Shown: positions 27,130 to 35,995 of the stretch, piece after piece
Layout: the number at the start of each line of letters is the position of its first letter
Numbering within the stretch: position 1 is the first letter of the stretch
DNA from: CAYSLU01 sp964431965
Lineage (GTDB): Bacteria; Verrucomicrobiota; Kiritimatiellia; CAIKKV01; CAYSLU01
Direction: 5' to 3'
NCBI GenBank assembly: GCA_964431965.1
Contig: CAYSLU010000003.1
Coordinates: forward strand, 27,584 to 91,583
Length of the DNA: 64,000 nt
Translations under genes and position numbers: made by a program
The notes under the pieces: generated by a model
The model's database searches: none
What the model was told of the DNA's origin: nothing
What the model saw: the letters and a program-made list of their open reading frames with translations, nothing else

Positions 27130-27722
27130 ATCGTTTCCCTCCCGTCCGCGAGCGACTCGATCAGCGCGCGCATCACGAAGAAATCGGGCACCGCGAAGTC
27201 CGCGAGGTCGGCCCACTGGCGATTGTGGTCGTTGAGCAGCAGGCAGGCGCGCGCGCCGGCGGCCTTTCCGCACAGCAGGTCGTCGCGGTAGTCGCCCACC
27301 ATCAGCACCTGATCCGCCGGCAGCCCCCATTGCCCGCAGATGTGCCGCACCGCGGCGGGATCCGGCTTGACCGGATGGAAATCGCGGGTCAGCACGGCTG
27401 AGAACGTCGTGCGGATGAAGCGCTGCAGGTGCCGGACGCTCTTCTCCGTGTTGCGGGTGATGATGCCCTTGGGCATGCCTCGCTCATCCAGAAGGTCCAT
27501 CAGCTCATGCACGCCGGGCTGGACGACGAGGCGGGCGCGGGCGACCTCCTCGATCTCGTCGATGATCCGGAACGCAGCGCGCTGGCGCTCCTCCGGCCAG
27601 CTCCGGATGGTGAGCAGTATGTCGCCGGACGGGATCCCGACTCGGCGCCGCATCTCGGCGAAATCGATGGCCGGCTCCGTGAGCGTGCCGTCCATGTCGA
27701 AGATGACGCCCTTCAGCGGCAT
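27126..27722 (-). CDS. HAD-superfamily phosphatase
   Basis: A 198-residue HAD hydrolase, phosphoglycolate-phosphatase-like. The nucleophile motif I sits at D9 (VIFDMDGTL), motif II in IITRNT, the lysine in HPVKPDP and motif IV in MVGDYRDDLL. A helical cap lies between. The substrate could be a sugar phosphate. It ends four bases inside the next gene and lies 13 bases after the NfnB-like gene on the same strand. Confidence 0.88.
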   Translation of the reverse strand: MPLKGVIFDMDGTLTEPAIDFAEMRRRVGIPSGDILLTIRSWPEERQRAAFRIIDEIEEVARARLVVQPGVHELMDLLDERGMPKGIITRNTEKSVRHLQRFIRTTFSAVLTRDFHPVKPDPAAVRHICGQWGLPADQVLMVGDYRDDLLCGKAAGARACLLLNDHNRQWADLADFAVPDFFVMRALIESLADGRETI

Positions 27723-27735
27723 CGGGAGCGGCTCC

Positions 27736-29259
27736 TCATGCGGACGCCCGGGCGCGGCCGTCCGCGATGTCGGACGCCAGCAGCGCGTTGATCGCCACGG
27801 CCGCGCGGCGCCCCTCGCCCATGGCCAGGATCACCGTGGCCGCCCCCAGCACGATATCCCCGCCGGCGAATACCCGGTCGATCGAGGTCTTGCCCGTTTC
27901 ATCGACCACGATGTTGCCCCACTTGTTGGTGACCAGGCCGTTCGTGGTCTGGCGGATCAGCGGATTCGACTCGTTGCCGATGGCGACGATCACCGTGTCG
28001 AGTTCCATCAGGAACTCGCTGCCCGCGACCTCGACCGGACGGCGCCGGCCGGAATCGTCCGGGGCCCCCAGCTCGTAGCGCAGGCACTCAAGGGCCTTCA
28101 CGCAGCCATACTCGTCGCCCACCACCCGCTTCGCGTTCTGGAGCAGGTGGAAGGTCACGCCCTCCTCCTTGGCATGCGCGATCTCCTCTACCCGGGCGGG
28201 CATCTCGGCCTCGGTGCGCCGGTAGATGAGGTGGACCTCGGCCGAGCCGAGCCGGACCGCCGTGCGCGCCGCATCCATGGCGACGTTCCCGCCGCCCAGC
28301 ACGGCCACCCGCCGGCCGCGGAAGATCGGCGTGTCGGCCTGCTCGGTGTCGTAAGCCTTCATCAGGTTCGCCCGCGTCAGGTACTCGTTCGCCGAGAAGA
28401 CGCCGACGAGCTCCTCCCCCTCGACGCCCATGAACTTGGGCAGGCCGGCGCCCGTGCCTACGAACACGGCGCTGTAACCGTCCTTCTCCATCAGATCCAT
28501 CAGCTTGCGCGTCCGGCCAACCACGAAGTTGGTCCTGATCTCCACGCCCATGGTGCGGAGCGCATCGACTTCCAGGTCCACAATCCGCTTGGGGAGCCGG
28601 AACTCGGGAATCCCGTACAGCAGCACGCCGCCCGGCCGGTGGAACGCCTCGAAGATGGTCACGGCGTGGCCTTCGCGGCGCACGTCGGCGGCCACCGTGA
28701 TGCTCGCGGGGCCGCTGCCGATGACCGCGACCTTCTTCCCGGTCTCCGGCTTGACCGAGGGCAGAGCCGCCCGGCCCGTCTCGCGCTCCCAGTCCGCCAC
28801 AAACCGCTCGAGCCGGCCGATCGACACGGCCTTGTCCAGATCCTTCAGCGACTTGCCGACCGTGCAGTCGGCCTGGCACTGAGTCTCCTGGGGACACACC
28901 CGGCCGCAGACCGCCGGAAGCAGGCTATTCCGCTTGATGATGCCGATGGCCACATCGAAATCGCCCGCCGCGACGGCCTTGATGAACCCCGGAATGTCGA
29001 TCCGCACGGGGCAGCCCGCCACGCACTTCGCACTCCGGCATTGCAGGCAGCGCATCGCCTCCACGCGCGCCTGAGCCGCGGTGTAGCCGAGCGCAACCTC
29101 GAGGATGTTCCGCCGCCGGACTTCCGGGGGCTGCGCGGGCATCGCCTGCGCCGGGATCTTGAGGCGCTCCTTCGCGGTCAGCCCGGCCGCGCGCGGCCCG
29201 AGCTCCGACAGCACGTGCTCCGCCTGGCGATTGAGCTCCTCCGGCGTGGCGTGACTCAT
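27736..29259 (-). CDS. NADPH-binding flavin/Fe-S subunit, NfnB/glutamate-synthase-small-subunit type
   Basis: A 507-residue protein with two N-terminal 4Fe-4S motifs (C71, C74, C79, C83 and C118, C122, C128, C132), an FAD-binding VIGSGPAS near 179 and an NAD(P)-binding VLGGGNVAMDA further on. The end, FAGGDIVLGAATVILAMGEGR, is typical. Next to the NfnA-like subunit with a four-base overlap, it is best read as NfnB (SudA), which couples NADPH, NADH and ferredoxin by electron bifurcation. A glutamate synthase small subunit is the alternative, but no large subunit is present. ATG chosen at 29259. Confidence 0.88.
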   Translation of the reverse strand: MSHATPEELNRQAEHVLSELGPRAAGLTAKERLKIPAQAMPAQPPEVRRRNILEVALGYTAAQARVEAMRCLQCRSAKCVAGCPVRIDIPGFIKAVAAGDFDVAIGIIKRNSLLPAVCGRVCPQETQCQADCTVGKSLKDLDKAVSIGRLERFVADWERETGRAALPSVKPETGKKVAVIGSGPASITVAADVRREGHAVTIFEAFHRPGGVLLYGIPEFRLPKRIVDLEVDALRTMGVEIRTNFVVGRTRKLMDLMEKDGYSAVFVGTGAGLPKFMGVEGEELVGVFSANEYLTRANLMKAYDTEQADTPIFRGRRVAVLGGGNVAMDAARTAVRLGSAEVHLIYRRTEAEMPARVEEIAHAKEEGVTFHLLQNAKRVVGDEYGCVKALECLRYELGAPDDSGRRRPVEVAGSEFLMELDTVIVAIGNESNPLIRQTTNGLVTNKWGNIVVDETGKTSIDRVFAGGDIVLGAATVILAMGEGRRAAVAINALLASDIADGRARASA

Positions 29260-30113
29260 GACCGCAGCCCCTTCCGGCGCGCTTCGAGATCGACGTGACA
29301 GGCGTGGTGCGCCTTGTCTTCCTGCCCCTTGTAGGCGCGCAGCCGCTTCATCATGTTGTCGAAGTCCACCTGGTGCCCGTCGAACTCCGGGCCGTCCACG
29401 CAGACGAACTTCACGTCGCCCCCGACCTTCACGCGGCATCCGCCGCACATGCCGGTCCCGTCCACCATGATGGTGTTCAGGGAGACGAGCGTGTGGACGC
29501 CGAACGGCCGGGTCGCCTCGGCGCAGAACTTCATCATGATCGGAGGGCCGATCGCGACCGCGAGGTCCGGCTTCGGCGATCGCCGGCAGATCTCCTGGAG
29601 CGGCTCGGTAACGAGCGCCTTGCGCCCGTACGACCCGTCATCCGTGCAGACGATAAGCTCGGAGGCGATGGCGCGCATCTGCTCCTCGAGGATCACGAGC
29701 GACTTCGTGCGGGCGCCGATGATCGTGATGACCGTGTTGCCGGCCCGCCTCAGGGCCTGGGCGATGGGGTGAAGGGGGGCGACGCCGATCCCGCCGCCGA
29801 CGCACACGACCGTGCCGAACCGGTCGATGTGGGTCGGCTGGCCGAGGGGGCCCACGACGTTCTCGATCGACGCCCCGACGGCCATCTCCGCCAGCCGGTG
29901 GGTGGTCTTGCCAACCGTCTGGAAGATGATCATGATCCAGCCGGCCGCCGCATCGGCATCCGCGATCGTCAGCGGGATGCGCTCGCCGTAGTTCGTGTCG
30001 AGCTGAAGGATGACAAACTGGCCCGCCTTGCGCTCCTGCGCAATGAGCGGCGCCTCGATCTTCATCATGAAGACCTCGTCCGACAGCTGCTGCTTTTCCA
30101 GTATTCGGTTCAT
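29256..30113 (-). CDS. FAD/NAD-binding ferredoxin reductase-like subunit, NfnA/SudB type
   Basis: A 285-residue protein with a beta-barrel FAD domain (GERIPLTIAD), an NAD domain (VCVGGGIGVAPLHPIA) and a C-terminal 2Fe-2S site of Asp plus three Cys (D218, C223, C226, C238 in DGTGMCGGC...FVCVDGPEFD). This is the NfnA/sulfide dehydrogenase B signature. It is translated first; its stop overlaps the NfnB start by four bases. Start at 30113: the frame continues upstream, but into a decayed permease that does not belong to this protein. The Shine-Dalgarno is weak. Confidence 0.88.
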   Translation of the reverse strand: MNRILEKQQLSDEVFMMKIEAPLIAQERKAGQFVILQLDTNYGERIPLTIADADAAAGWIMIIFQTVGKTTHRLAEMAVGASIENVVGPLGQPTHIDRFGTVVCVGGGIGVAPLHPIAQALRRAGNTVITIIGARTKSLVILEEQMRAIASELIVCTDDGSYGRKALVTEPLQEICRRSPKPDLAVAIGPPIMMKFCAEATRPFGVHTLVSLNTIMVDGTGMCGGCRVKVGGDVKFVCVDGPEFDGHQVDFDNMMKRLRAYKGQEDKAHHACHVDLEARRKGLRS

Positions 30114-30340
30114 CGACAGCCTGTTGCCTTGTGTGTCCCGTCCGGCCCCGTCGGGCCACGACCATGAACTCGAATGGTACGGGATGGCGCACACCCATTC
30201 AAGCAGCCGCTGCTCCGCTGCTCCGCGCAGGCGCGTCAAAGGGTTCCCGATGGGGGCCGGTAAGGCGGCGAGGTTCCGCGCGGCCCAGAGGGCATCCGGC
30301 CCAAGGAAGACCGGAGGGTCCACCCGACATCCACCCCGGA

Positions 30341-30526
30341 CTACTCGTGCCGAAGCGCCTCGATGGGATCCCAACTGCGCGGCCCTGCGTGCCGGGAAGT
30401 AGCCGAATACCACCCCGACGGCGGCAGCGAACAGAAACGCGATCAGGACGATCGGCGCGTTGAGTACGAACGGGACGCTGAGCAGCCCGGCCAGCGCAAC
30501 GGATGCTCCCAACGCCAGGATTGACG
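30341..30526 (-). pseudogene. Decayed 3' end of a MacB/FtsX-like ABC permease
   Basis: On the minus strand an open frame gives the last transmembrane helix and tail of a MacB-type permease (VLIAFLFAAAVGVVFGYFPARRAAQL). Here the frame breaks: one extra G after the codons for QL shifts it. Removing it restores DPIEALRHE and a TAG stop at 30343-30341, exactly the family C-terminus. Upstream the frame soon hits a stop and no further permease is seen, so about 350 residues are missing. A single sequencing error would explain the shift but not the missing N-terminal part. Confidence 0.75.
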
Positions 30527-30597
30527 ATGGGGACGACCTCGACCACGGCAGAAGGGCGGCGGACGGGCTCGGACTGATCCCATCCTCCGTGGTGAAG

Positions 30598-30786
30598 GTC
30601 TCTCCCGCCCAGAGGAAATTGCTGAACTACGCCATCCGGCACCATATTGACGGCAAGGTGTCCGACGACCCGACCATCGGAACCTGCTGGGATGCCGACC
30701 GCTTGGACTTGGGTCGGGGCTGCATCGTCCCCGACGAGAGGTATATGAGCACCCAACGGGGCAAGGAACTCGCAAGCGAACGGTAG
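30598..30786 (+). pseudogene. 3' remnant of an HD-phosphohydrolase-like protein
   Basis: On the plus strand about 62 codons end at the stop 30784-30786 and read like the C-terminal half of a small conserved family: YAIRHHIDGKVSDDPTIGTC then WDADRLDLGR and DERYMST. HH, D and the CWDADRLDL block recall HD-type hydrolases. The 46 codons before it in frame are antisense to the permease remnant and not family-like, so the 5' part is gone. One residue appears missing at LGRGCIVP compared with the expected LGRVGI pattern. Family assignment is from memory and moderate. Confidence 0.5.
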
Positions 30787-31128
30787 AGGATGCATCAACG
30801 CAGTGCCCGTGGCTTTTCCGTGGCTCTGTTGACGGACTCTGCCCGAAGTTGCCCGATGCTGACGACGGGACTGGCGAGTTCTCTGGACACTACCCCACTC
30901 TTTGGACGGCATCCTCTGAAAATTGGCGTCCGTCCGTCGTGGTCTGGCGAGCGTCGGGGAGTGCCCTGCCCCAGACTGCCAGCCTTTCCCAATCAGTCTT
31001 TGCCCGTCCCTCGAGTGACGATGTGTCCTGCGATGCGTCCAAAAGCGGGAGGAACGAAGAAAGGGCTTGGTAGACCGAATTTGGGCTCGGTTCGAGCGAA
31101 AATGGTCGGGATTGGCGAATTGCCAAGG
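30787..31128. other. Non-coding stretch beside tRNA-Pro, no gene recognised
   Basis: About 340 bases of lower GC than the surroundings. No coding pattern, repeat family or RNA structure was recognised apart from the terminator that starts at its right end. It lies between two decayed gene ends and a tRNA, a common setting for past integration, but no attachment-site duplicate of the tRNA 3' end was found in the window. Confidence 0.4.
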
Positions 31129-31162
31129 AAAAAATGGTCTCGACGGGAGAAACGGAGACCAT
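31129..31162 (-). terminator. Intrinsic terminator of tRNA-Pro
   Basis: Read on the minus strand, ATGGTCTC (31162-31155) and GAGACCAT (31141-31134) form a perfect 8-bp stem with a 13-base loop. The stem is followed by a T run (31134-31129). It starts ten bases after the tRNA CCA end. Confidence 0.85.
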
Positions 31163-31171
31163 CTTTGGAGA

Positions 31172-31248
31172 TGGTCGGGGCGGAGGGATTTGAACCCTCG
31201 ACCTTTTGGTCCCGAACCAAACGCGCTACCAGACTGCGCTACACCCCG
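31172..31248 (-). tRNA. tRNA-Pro(CGG), CCA encoded
   Basis: The minus strand folds into a complete cloverleaf: 7-bp acceptor stem (CGGGGTG with CGCCCCG), GCGC D stem, anticodon stem TTTGG/CCAAA around loop TTCGGGA, and T arm GAGGG-TTCAAAT-CCCTC. Reading the loop from position 32 gives anticodon CGG, which decodes CCG proline. Discriminator A and the CCA end are encoded. Length is 77 bases with CCA. It has its own promoter and terminator. Confidence 0.96.
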
Positions 31249-31313
31249 ATTGATCGAACAGAACGCTTTCCTGCGCGCAGCGAAATTCTCGCTTCCGCAG
31301 CAAAGAGGGTCGC

Positions 31314-31342
31314 AAGGTATCAATCCCCACCACCGTCGTCAA
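31314..31342 (-). promoter_or_regulatory. Predicted promoter of tRNA-Pro
   Basis: Minus-strand TTGACG (-35, 31342-31337) and TACCTT (-10, 31319-31314) are 17 bases apart. The tRNA 5' end lies about 65 bases downstream. Just upstream is a direct repeat of the 11-mer CCTTTGAGCTT (near 31347-31370). Confidence 0.55.
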
Positions 31343-31499
31343 GCGTCCTTTGAGCTTCCTTTGAGCTTTGCCCGCCTCCTTGTGTAGCCCGTGGCGTTGC
31401 CGACGCCGGCTTCGCCAAGGGGAGTTCCAATGAGGCTCTACGTCGAATCGACGTACGTTCAACGATTCACATGTTTCGATCCCGTCCTACGGCTGGCTG

Positions 31500-33116
31500 T
31501 CAGTAGGCGTGCCAGGGATTATAGCGGCTCACCGCCAGGTCGTGGATGGAGCGCGTGTCGTGGTCGGCCGGGGGGGGCCACTCACCGGCGGCGATCCGGT
31601 TGAGCGTGGCCCGGTCGCCGAAGCGGCGCATGGCCTCCCACTCGTAACCGATGACCGACTCGGCGTCCCAGAACCAGCCGCCGTCGAGGCCGGCGTCGAG
31701 GATCGATGCCATGTATCGCGCGCGCGCTTTCAGGTCGCCGCGCGCCCAGGCCATTCCGGGCGAGCCGCCTCCGGATCCGCCCATATAGACGCGCGTTCCC
31801 GGCCGCTTCAGCGCGCTCACCGGCTTCAGATCCGGGTACAGCGCGGTGTTGTCGCCGTGGCCGGATCCGACCATAACCGTTTCGACCAGGCCGCGCCGGG
31901 CGAGCAGCTCCGCGTCGAGCCCGAACAAGCTGTTGTGCGCGAAGTCGCGCGGGACGACGCACGAGAGCGCCCGGCCGCGCCTGTCGGCCAGCTGCCTGGC
32001 GCGCTCCACGAAGCCGGCGAGCAGCTCGTGCCGCACGGCCAGCAGCTCGGGCGTGTCGCACTCCTCCGGGAGCCGGGGGACACGGCCGTGCCTGCGGCGG
32101 TACGCCTCGATCACCGGCTCCTCGCAGATCATCAGCGGCAGCCCGCGGTTGAACGCCATGCACAGCCCGTCCGGCTCGTAGTCGAACAGCTCGTTGAAGT
32201 GGGCCAGCACGAAGTCCTGCACCTGCGGGTAGGCGTAGCTGATGAGGTTCACCGGGCGGCCGTGCTCGTCGCGGCAGCGCCACTCGGGATGCGCGGCGAA
32301 GAACTTCGTGGTCCACCCGACGTGGGGGAACGGCCCGTAGAACGCGCTCATGCGCATGTAGTAGTGCAGCTCCAGGCCGTATTCGCGCGTCGCCTGGCGC
32401 ACGACGGCCAGCGGATCGGCGCCGGCGTCACGGAAGCGCTGGAGCGAGCGGGTGAAGATCCAGTCGCGCTCGTAGTAGAAGGTTTCCTCGGGCCGGATCG
32501 GGCTCTGGGCCACCGCCGTGTCCGAGCGCAGGGTGAGCGGCCCGCCGCCGTACAGGCCCCACACCATGCGGAACACGTCGCTGTCGCGGAAGGGATAGAC
32601 GTGCCGGTAGATATCGCGCGGGACGTCCATGCCGGCGCAGAACACGCCGTGCCCGTCGTTCGTGACGATGAGGTTGCGGCGGTTGACCGGCGGGCCGTCG
32701 CACGGCTCGGCGCTGATGTAGAAGAGGGTCACCTCGCGCGACTGTTCGGCGCCGCGGACGGGCGCGATGTGCAGCCGGCGGCCGGTGAAATCGGTGGCCG
32801 GGAACGCGAGGTCGCGAACGGCCGAGGGGTCGCCGGGCATCTGGCAGTAGCCGGCTTCGCCGTCCAGCCAGATGCGGATGGCGGGGTTGTGCGCCACATG
32901 GAGCCGGTGCCAGCCGGTGAGGCCGAGGTCGAGCGTCAGCTCGCCGGCCGGGCTGAGCGCCCCGGTGGCCAGGCCGACGCCGCCGAACCGGTCGAGTTCG
33001 TAAGCGACCGGAACCCAGCCCGCGCCGAGCCCGGCGGCCGCCCGGAACCCCCCGACGACCAACGCCGGCAGGTCCGTGAAGTAGATCCGTCCATCCATCA
33101 TGACTGACTTGGTCAC
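31500..33116 (-). CDS. Putative TIM-barrel glycoside hydrolase-like protein
   Basis: A 538-residue protein without a signal peptide. The first 170 residues are beta-rich and resemble a carbohydrate-binding or accessory sandwich. From about residue 210 on the pattern is a TIM barrel (ATREYGLELHYYMRMSAFYG, AYPQVQDFVLAHFNEL, YEPDGLCMAFNRG, LSCVVPRD, LDGGWFWDAESV), as in GHL10/GH10-like families. The acidic catalytic residues cannot be assigned with confidence. The start is a GTG at 33116 with GGAGG five bases before it. It ends about 250 bases from the tRNA and stands apart from the GH42 gene by the repeat region. Confidence 0.6.
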   Translation of the reverse strand: MTKSVMMDGRIYFTDLPALVVGGFRAAAGLGAGWVPVAYELDRFGGVGLATGALSPAGELTLDLGLTGWHRLHVAHNPAIRIWLDGEAGYCQMPGDPSAVRDLAFPATDFTGRRLHIAPVRGAEQSREVTLFYISAEPCDGPPVNRRNLIVTNDGHGVFCAGMDVPRDIYRHVYPFRDSDVFRMVWGLYGGGPLTLRSDTAVAQSPIRPEETFYYERDWIFTRSLQRFRDAGADPLAVVRQATREYGLELHYYMRMSAFYGPFPHVGWTTKFFAAHPEWRCRDEHGRPVNLISYAYPQVQDFVLAHFNELFDYEPDGLCMAFNRGLPLMICEEPVIEAYRRRHGRVPRLPEECDTPELLAVRHELLAGFVERARQLADRRGRALSCVVPRDFAHNSLFGLDAELLARRGLVETVMVGSGHGDNTALYPDLKPVSALKRPGTRVYMGGSGGGSPGMAWARGDLKARARYMASILDAGLDGGWFWDAESVIGYEWEAMRRFGDRATLNRIAAGEWPPPADHDTRSIHDLAVSRYNPWHAY

Positions 33117-33250
33117 AAAGGCCTCCGTTTCAGCGGACTGATCGTCTCTTCATAGCACGTTCGCCGCCCGCTCGTCCCGCGTTTCCGCGCACCTGAGGAC
33201 CACGGACGGAGGACCACAGACCACAGACCACGGACCACGGATTGCGGACT

Positions 33251-33508
33251 GCGGACCACGGACCACGGAAAATGGACTCGCCAAGAAGCTGACGTGAAGC
33301 CTGCGGAGGACCCGGACTGCGGACGGCGGGCCGCTGGCGGGCGATGCGCAGCAGCCGTCCGCACTGCGGCCTCGGAACGTCCTAAAGGCCGCACTACAAA
33401 CGCCGGAACCGACCATTTCGCTGTTTGTAGTGCGGGCTTCAGCCCGTCGTCGGAAACAGCTGGCCGCCAGACCTGTTCGCAGACCTCTATCTGTCTGTCC
33501 CCCACCAG
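33251..33508. repeat. 258-bp element, copy 1
   Basis: Copy 1 of a direct repeat whose second copy is exactly 311 bases to the right; I count five mismatches over 258 bases. It contains an imperfect inverted repeat with core arms GCACTACAAAC (33391-33401) and GTTTGTAGTGC (33423-33433), extendable to about 21 bases with three mismatches, followed by a second palindrome CGGGCTTCAGCCCG. This architecture is like REP/MITE-type non-autonomous elements. Confidence 0.88.
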
Positions 33509-33519
33509 CCCGCCGGCCG

Positions 33520-33554
33520 CTCGTCCCGCTCGTCCCGCTCGTCCCGCTCGTCCG
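33520..33554. repeat. Tandem 9-mer (CTCGTCCCG, nearly four units)
   Basis: Three perfect units and a fourth truncated one lie between the two 258-bp copies. A single unit of the same sequence stands near 33172, before copy 1, so this junction probably expanded from the original left flank. Confidence 0.8.
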
Positions 33555-33561
33555 CGCACCT

Positions 33562-33819
33562 GCGGACCACGGACCACGGAAAATGGACTCGCCAAGAAGC
33601 TGACGTGAAGCCTGCGGAGGACCCGGACTGCGGACGGCGGGCCGCTGGCGGGCGATGCGCAGCAGCCGTCCGCGCTGCGGCCTCAGAACGGCCTAAAGGC
33701 CGCACTACAAACGCCGGAACCGACCATTTCGCTGTTTGTAGTGAGGGCTTCAGCCCGTCGTCGGAAACGGCTGGCCGCCAGACCTGTTCGCAGACCTCTA
33801 TCTGTCTGTCCCCCACCAG
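33562..33819. repeat. 258-bp element, copy 2
   Basis: Second copy of the element at 33251-33508. The inverted-repeat arms are at 33702-33712 and from 33734. One of the few differences (GTGAGG for GTGCGG) falls in the right arm. Its right end touches the 3' end of the GH42 gene. Confidence 0.88.
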
Positions 33820-33829
33820 TCGAGTCTGG

Positions 33830-35968
33830 TCACGATGTCCTCGGCACCGGCCACTCCAGCACCCGATGGCAGGGGTCGGGGAGCTTGAGCTGCACGCTGC
33901 CGTCCGGCTGCCTGGGCAGCAGCTTGCCGGTCACCCACTCGCGGACCGGCCCGGTTCGCTTCTCGGACGGATGGACGGTGACGGTCCTGGCGCTGCCGGC
34001 GTTGAGCAGGAAGAACAGGCGCTTCCGCCCGCTGAGCCCGGTCCGCGCCGTCAGGCCCGTCAGATCCGGATCACCTGCGAGCCGCCAGCGCGGGGCCGCG
34101 CCGGACGCCGAGGTCAGGGCCCAGATGAACTGCTCGAACCCCGCGTACGCCTTCTCGCCGTACGCATGGGCGGGGAACGAGCCGGACACGATCAACCGGC
34201 CCTTGCCGACCCGGACCTCGGCGAGCATGGACTCGCCCAGCGCGTCGCGCGCCAGCACGCGCGCGGACTTGGGCCGGCCGAGCGCGATGCTCCAGAGCGC
34301 GCCCTTGAGCGCGATCGCCGGGCTCCGGCCCCAGGCGCCGGCTGCGATCTCGCACGATGCGTCCACGTGGTTGCCGCGCCGGTGCCTCGCGCCCACGCCC
34401 AGCTCGCCGAGCAGCGCACGCCGCTCCGGCCGCTCGACGAGGAAGCCGTTCTCCAGGAAGGTTCCGGTGCCTCCCTCGCAGTACACCCAGCCGCCGCGAT
34501 GCAGGAACGCGCATATGGCCTCCGCAGCCGCGGGCTTCAGGCAGAACGCCGCCGGCAGCAGGAGCAGACGCATGTCGCAGGGAATCTCCAGCTTCCGCCC
34601 GTCGAGCAGGTCGAACGGCAGCCGCTGGCGCTCCAGCGCCGCCATGCAGCCGTTGAGGCCCATCGTGGCGGCGTTCGAGTTCCGCTCGCGGTTGACGATG
34701 GCGAGCAGGGCGTTGTCGGTGTCGTACATCACGCCGACCGCCGCCGCATCCGGCGTGTAGCGGTCCAGGTCGTCCGCATGGGCGTCGAGCAGGCGCCGCG
34801 TCTGGCGCAGCGCGCGCATCCGGTCGGCGGCCATGCCGTCCTGGCCGTCGATCCCGTAGCCCCCGGCCTCCACGCCCCAGGTCTCATCGCGCCAGGACCA
34901 GTAGAGCACGGCCTTGGCGCCGCGGCTGTAGGCCGACCAGGTCCAGTACTGCTGCAGCGCGCCGCTGACCGAGATGCCGTACTTGAACCCCTGGTTGAAC
35001 GCGGCCCCCTGCATTTCGCTCTCCCACATCGGCTTGGGGCGGGCGGCCGAGCGCGTTACCTCCAGCCAGATTCCCAGCGACGTGTTGTCGAAGCCGAACC
35101 ACGCCGGGAAGGCGCTGGTGCCGAATGCGTCGAGCTCCGGTCCGGTGTCGAAATCGTTGCCGCGGGCGAACGGCGCCTCCTCGGCGACGTCGCGGTTGTG
35201 CGTCACCGGCCCGCCCGCGTGGGCGACGATGGTGTGGTCCGGGTCGCCGGCCCGGAGGGCGTCGCGGCGCCAGAGGCCCATGTCGTGGGACCGGTGCGTG
35301 ATGAAGCGCAGCCAGTCGAGCAGCGAGGGATTGAGGAAGCTGCGGCTGCGGGCCGGCAGCACGTCCTCCCAATTGGTCAGCCGCTGCCCCCAGGCCTCGC
35401 CGAGCTTCTCCAGAGTCTGGTAGCGCGCCCGGAGCCACGCGCGGAAGGCGCGGATCGAGGCATCGCAGTAGCACACCCAGCGGTCGCAGCACACGCACCA
35501 GCGCGTCTCGTTCCAGCAGTCCCAGCCGGCGAGAGCCGGTGCGGTGCGGTAGTGGGCCGCCAGCTCGCGCATGAAGCGCACGGACAACGCCCGCACCTCG
35601 GGGTGGTCGGTGCACTGGCCGGGCGTCAGGCCCGGCAGGCACTCCTCGCGGGGGGTGCCGCGGATGGGCTGCCCGAACTCATCGAGCATGCCGGTGTGCG
35701 GATAGACCCGCGGCAGCCAGAACGGCTGCAAGTCGGTGATCGTGCTGACGACGACCTTCAGGCCGTTCTTGTCCGCCAGTTCCACCAGCCGGTCATAGTC
35801 GTCGTAGACAAAGCGCCCCTCCTCGGGCTCGACCCAGCCCCAGACGGCCCACAGCTGGACCGTGTTCAGGCCGGCCGCCTTCATGCGCTTGATGTCCCGC
35901 GCCCAGTTCTCGGCGGTCGGCGTCGGCGGACGGTAGTACTGCGAGCCCAGGATGATTGGATTCCTCAT
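33830..35968 (-). CDS. GH42-family beta-galactosidase
   Basis: A 712-residue enzyme with the GH42 layout: TIM barrel (about 1-400), trimerisation domain (400-600) and C-terminal beta domain. The start GSQYYRPPTPTAENWARDIKRM is typical. The acid/base is probably E154 (CWNETRW) and the nucleophile E318 (WESEMQG). A cysteine group C158, C160, C161, C166, C168 probably binds zinc, as in other members. There is no signal peptide, so it is likely intracellular, releasing galactose from oligosaccharides. GGGGAG precedes the ATG. It is the downstream end of a transcript coming from about 40524. Confidence 0.88.
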   Translation of the reverse strand: MRNPIILGSQYYRPPTPTAENWARDIKRMKAAGLNTVQLWAVWGWVEPEEGRFVYDDYDRLVELADKNGLKVVVSTITDLQPFWLPRVYPHTGMLDEFGQPIRGTPREECLPGLTPGQCTDHPEVRALSVRFMRELAAHYRTAPALAGWDCWNETRWCVCCDRWVCYCDASIRAFRAWLRARYQTLEKLGEAWGQRLTNWEDVLPARSRSFLNPSLLDWLRFITHRSHDMGLWRRDALRAGDPDHTIVAHAGGPVTHNRDVAEEAPFARGNDFDTGPELDAFGTSAFPAWFGFDNTSLGIWLEVTRSAARPKPMWESEMQGAAFNQGFKYGISVSGALQQYWTWSAYSRGAKAVLYWSWRDETWGVEAGGYGIDGQDGMAADRMRALRQTRRLLDAHADDLDRYTPDAAAVGVMYDTDNALLAIVNRERNSNAATMGLNGCMAALERQRLPFDLLDGRKLEIPCDMRLLLLPAAFCLKPAAAEAICAFLHRGGWVYCEGGTGTFLENGFLVERPERRALLGELGVGARHRRGNHVDASCEIAAGAWGRSPAIALKGALWSIALGRPKSARVLARDALGESMLAEVRVGKGRLIVSGSFPAHAYGEKAYAGFEQFIWALTSASGAAPRWRLAGDPDLTGLTARTGLSGRKRLFFLLNAGSARTVTVHPSEKRTGPVREWVTGKLLPRQPDGSVQLKLPDPCHRVLEWPVPRTS

Positions 35969-35995
35969 TCGTCTCCCCTACTCCTTCGCTGACAT

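Larger units (their letters stand above)
33117..33829. other. Intergenic repeat region of about 710 bases
   Basis: No gene is supported here. The stretch is filled by two near-identical copies of a 258-bp element, runs of a GGACCACGG-type 9-mer around 33197-33270 and four units of CTCGTCCCG. Open frames across it are translations of repeats. The region separates two co-directional glycosidase genes. Confidence 0.8.

Noticed and set aside
27736..29259. Glutamate synthase small subunit
   Set aside because: The immediate NfnA/SudB-type partner with a four-base overlap and the absence of a large subunit favour the Nfn pair.
31067..31387. Coding-looking frames across tRNA-Pro
   Set aside because: These are translations of the tRNA gene and its flanks, a common annotation artefact.
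33197..33554. Short tandem repeats resembling a CRISPR array
   Set aside because: Units are nine bases, without spacers of uniform length, and no cas genes are in the window.
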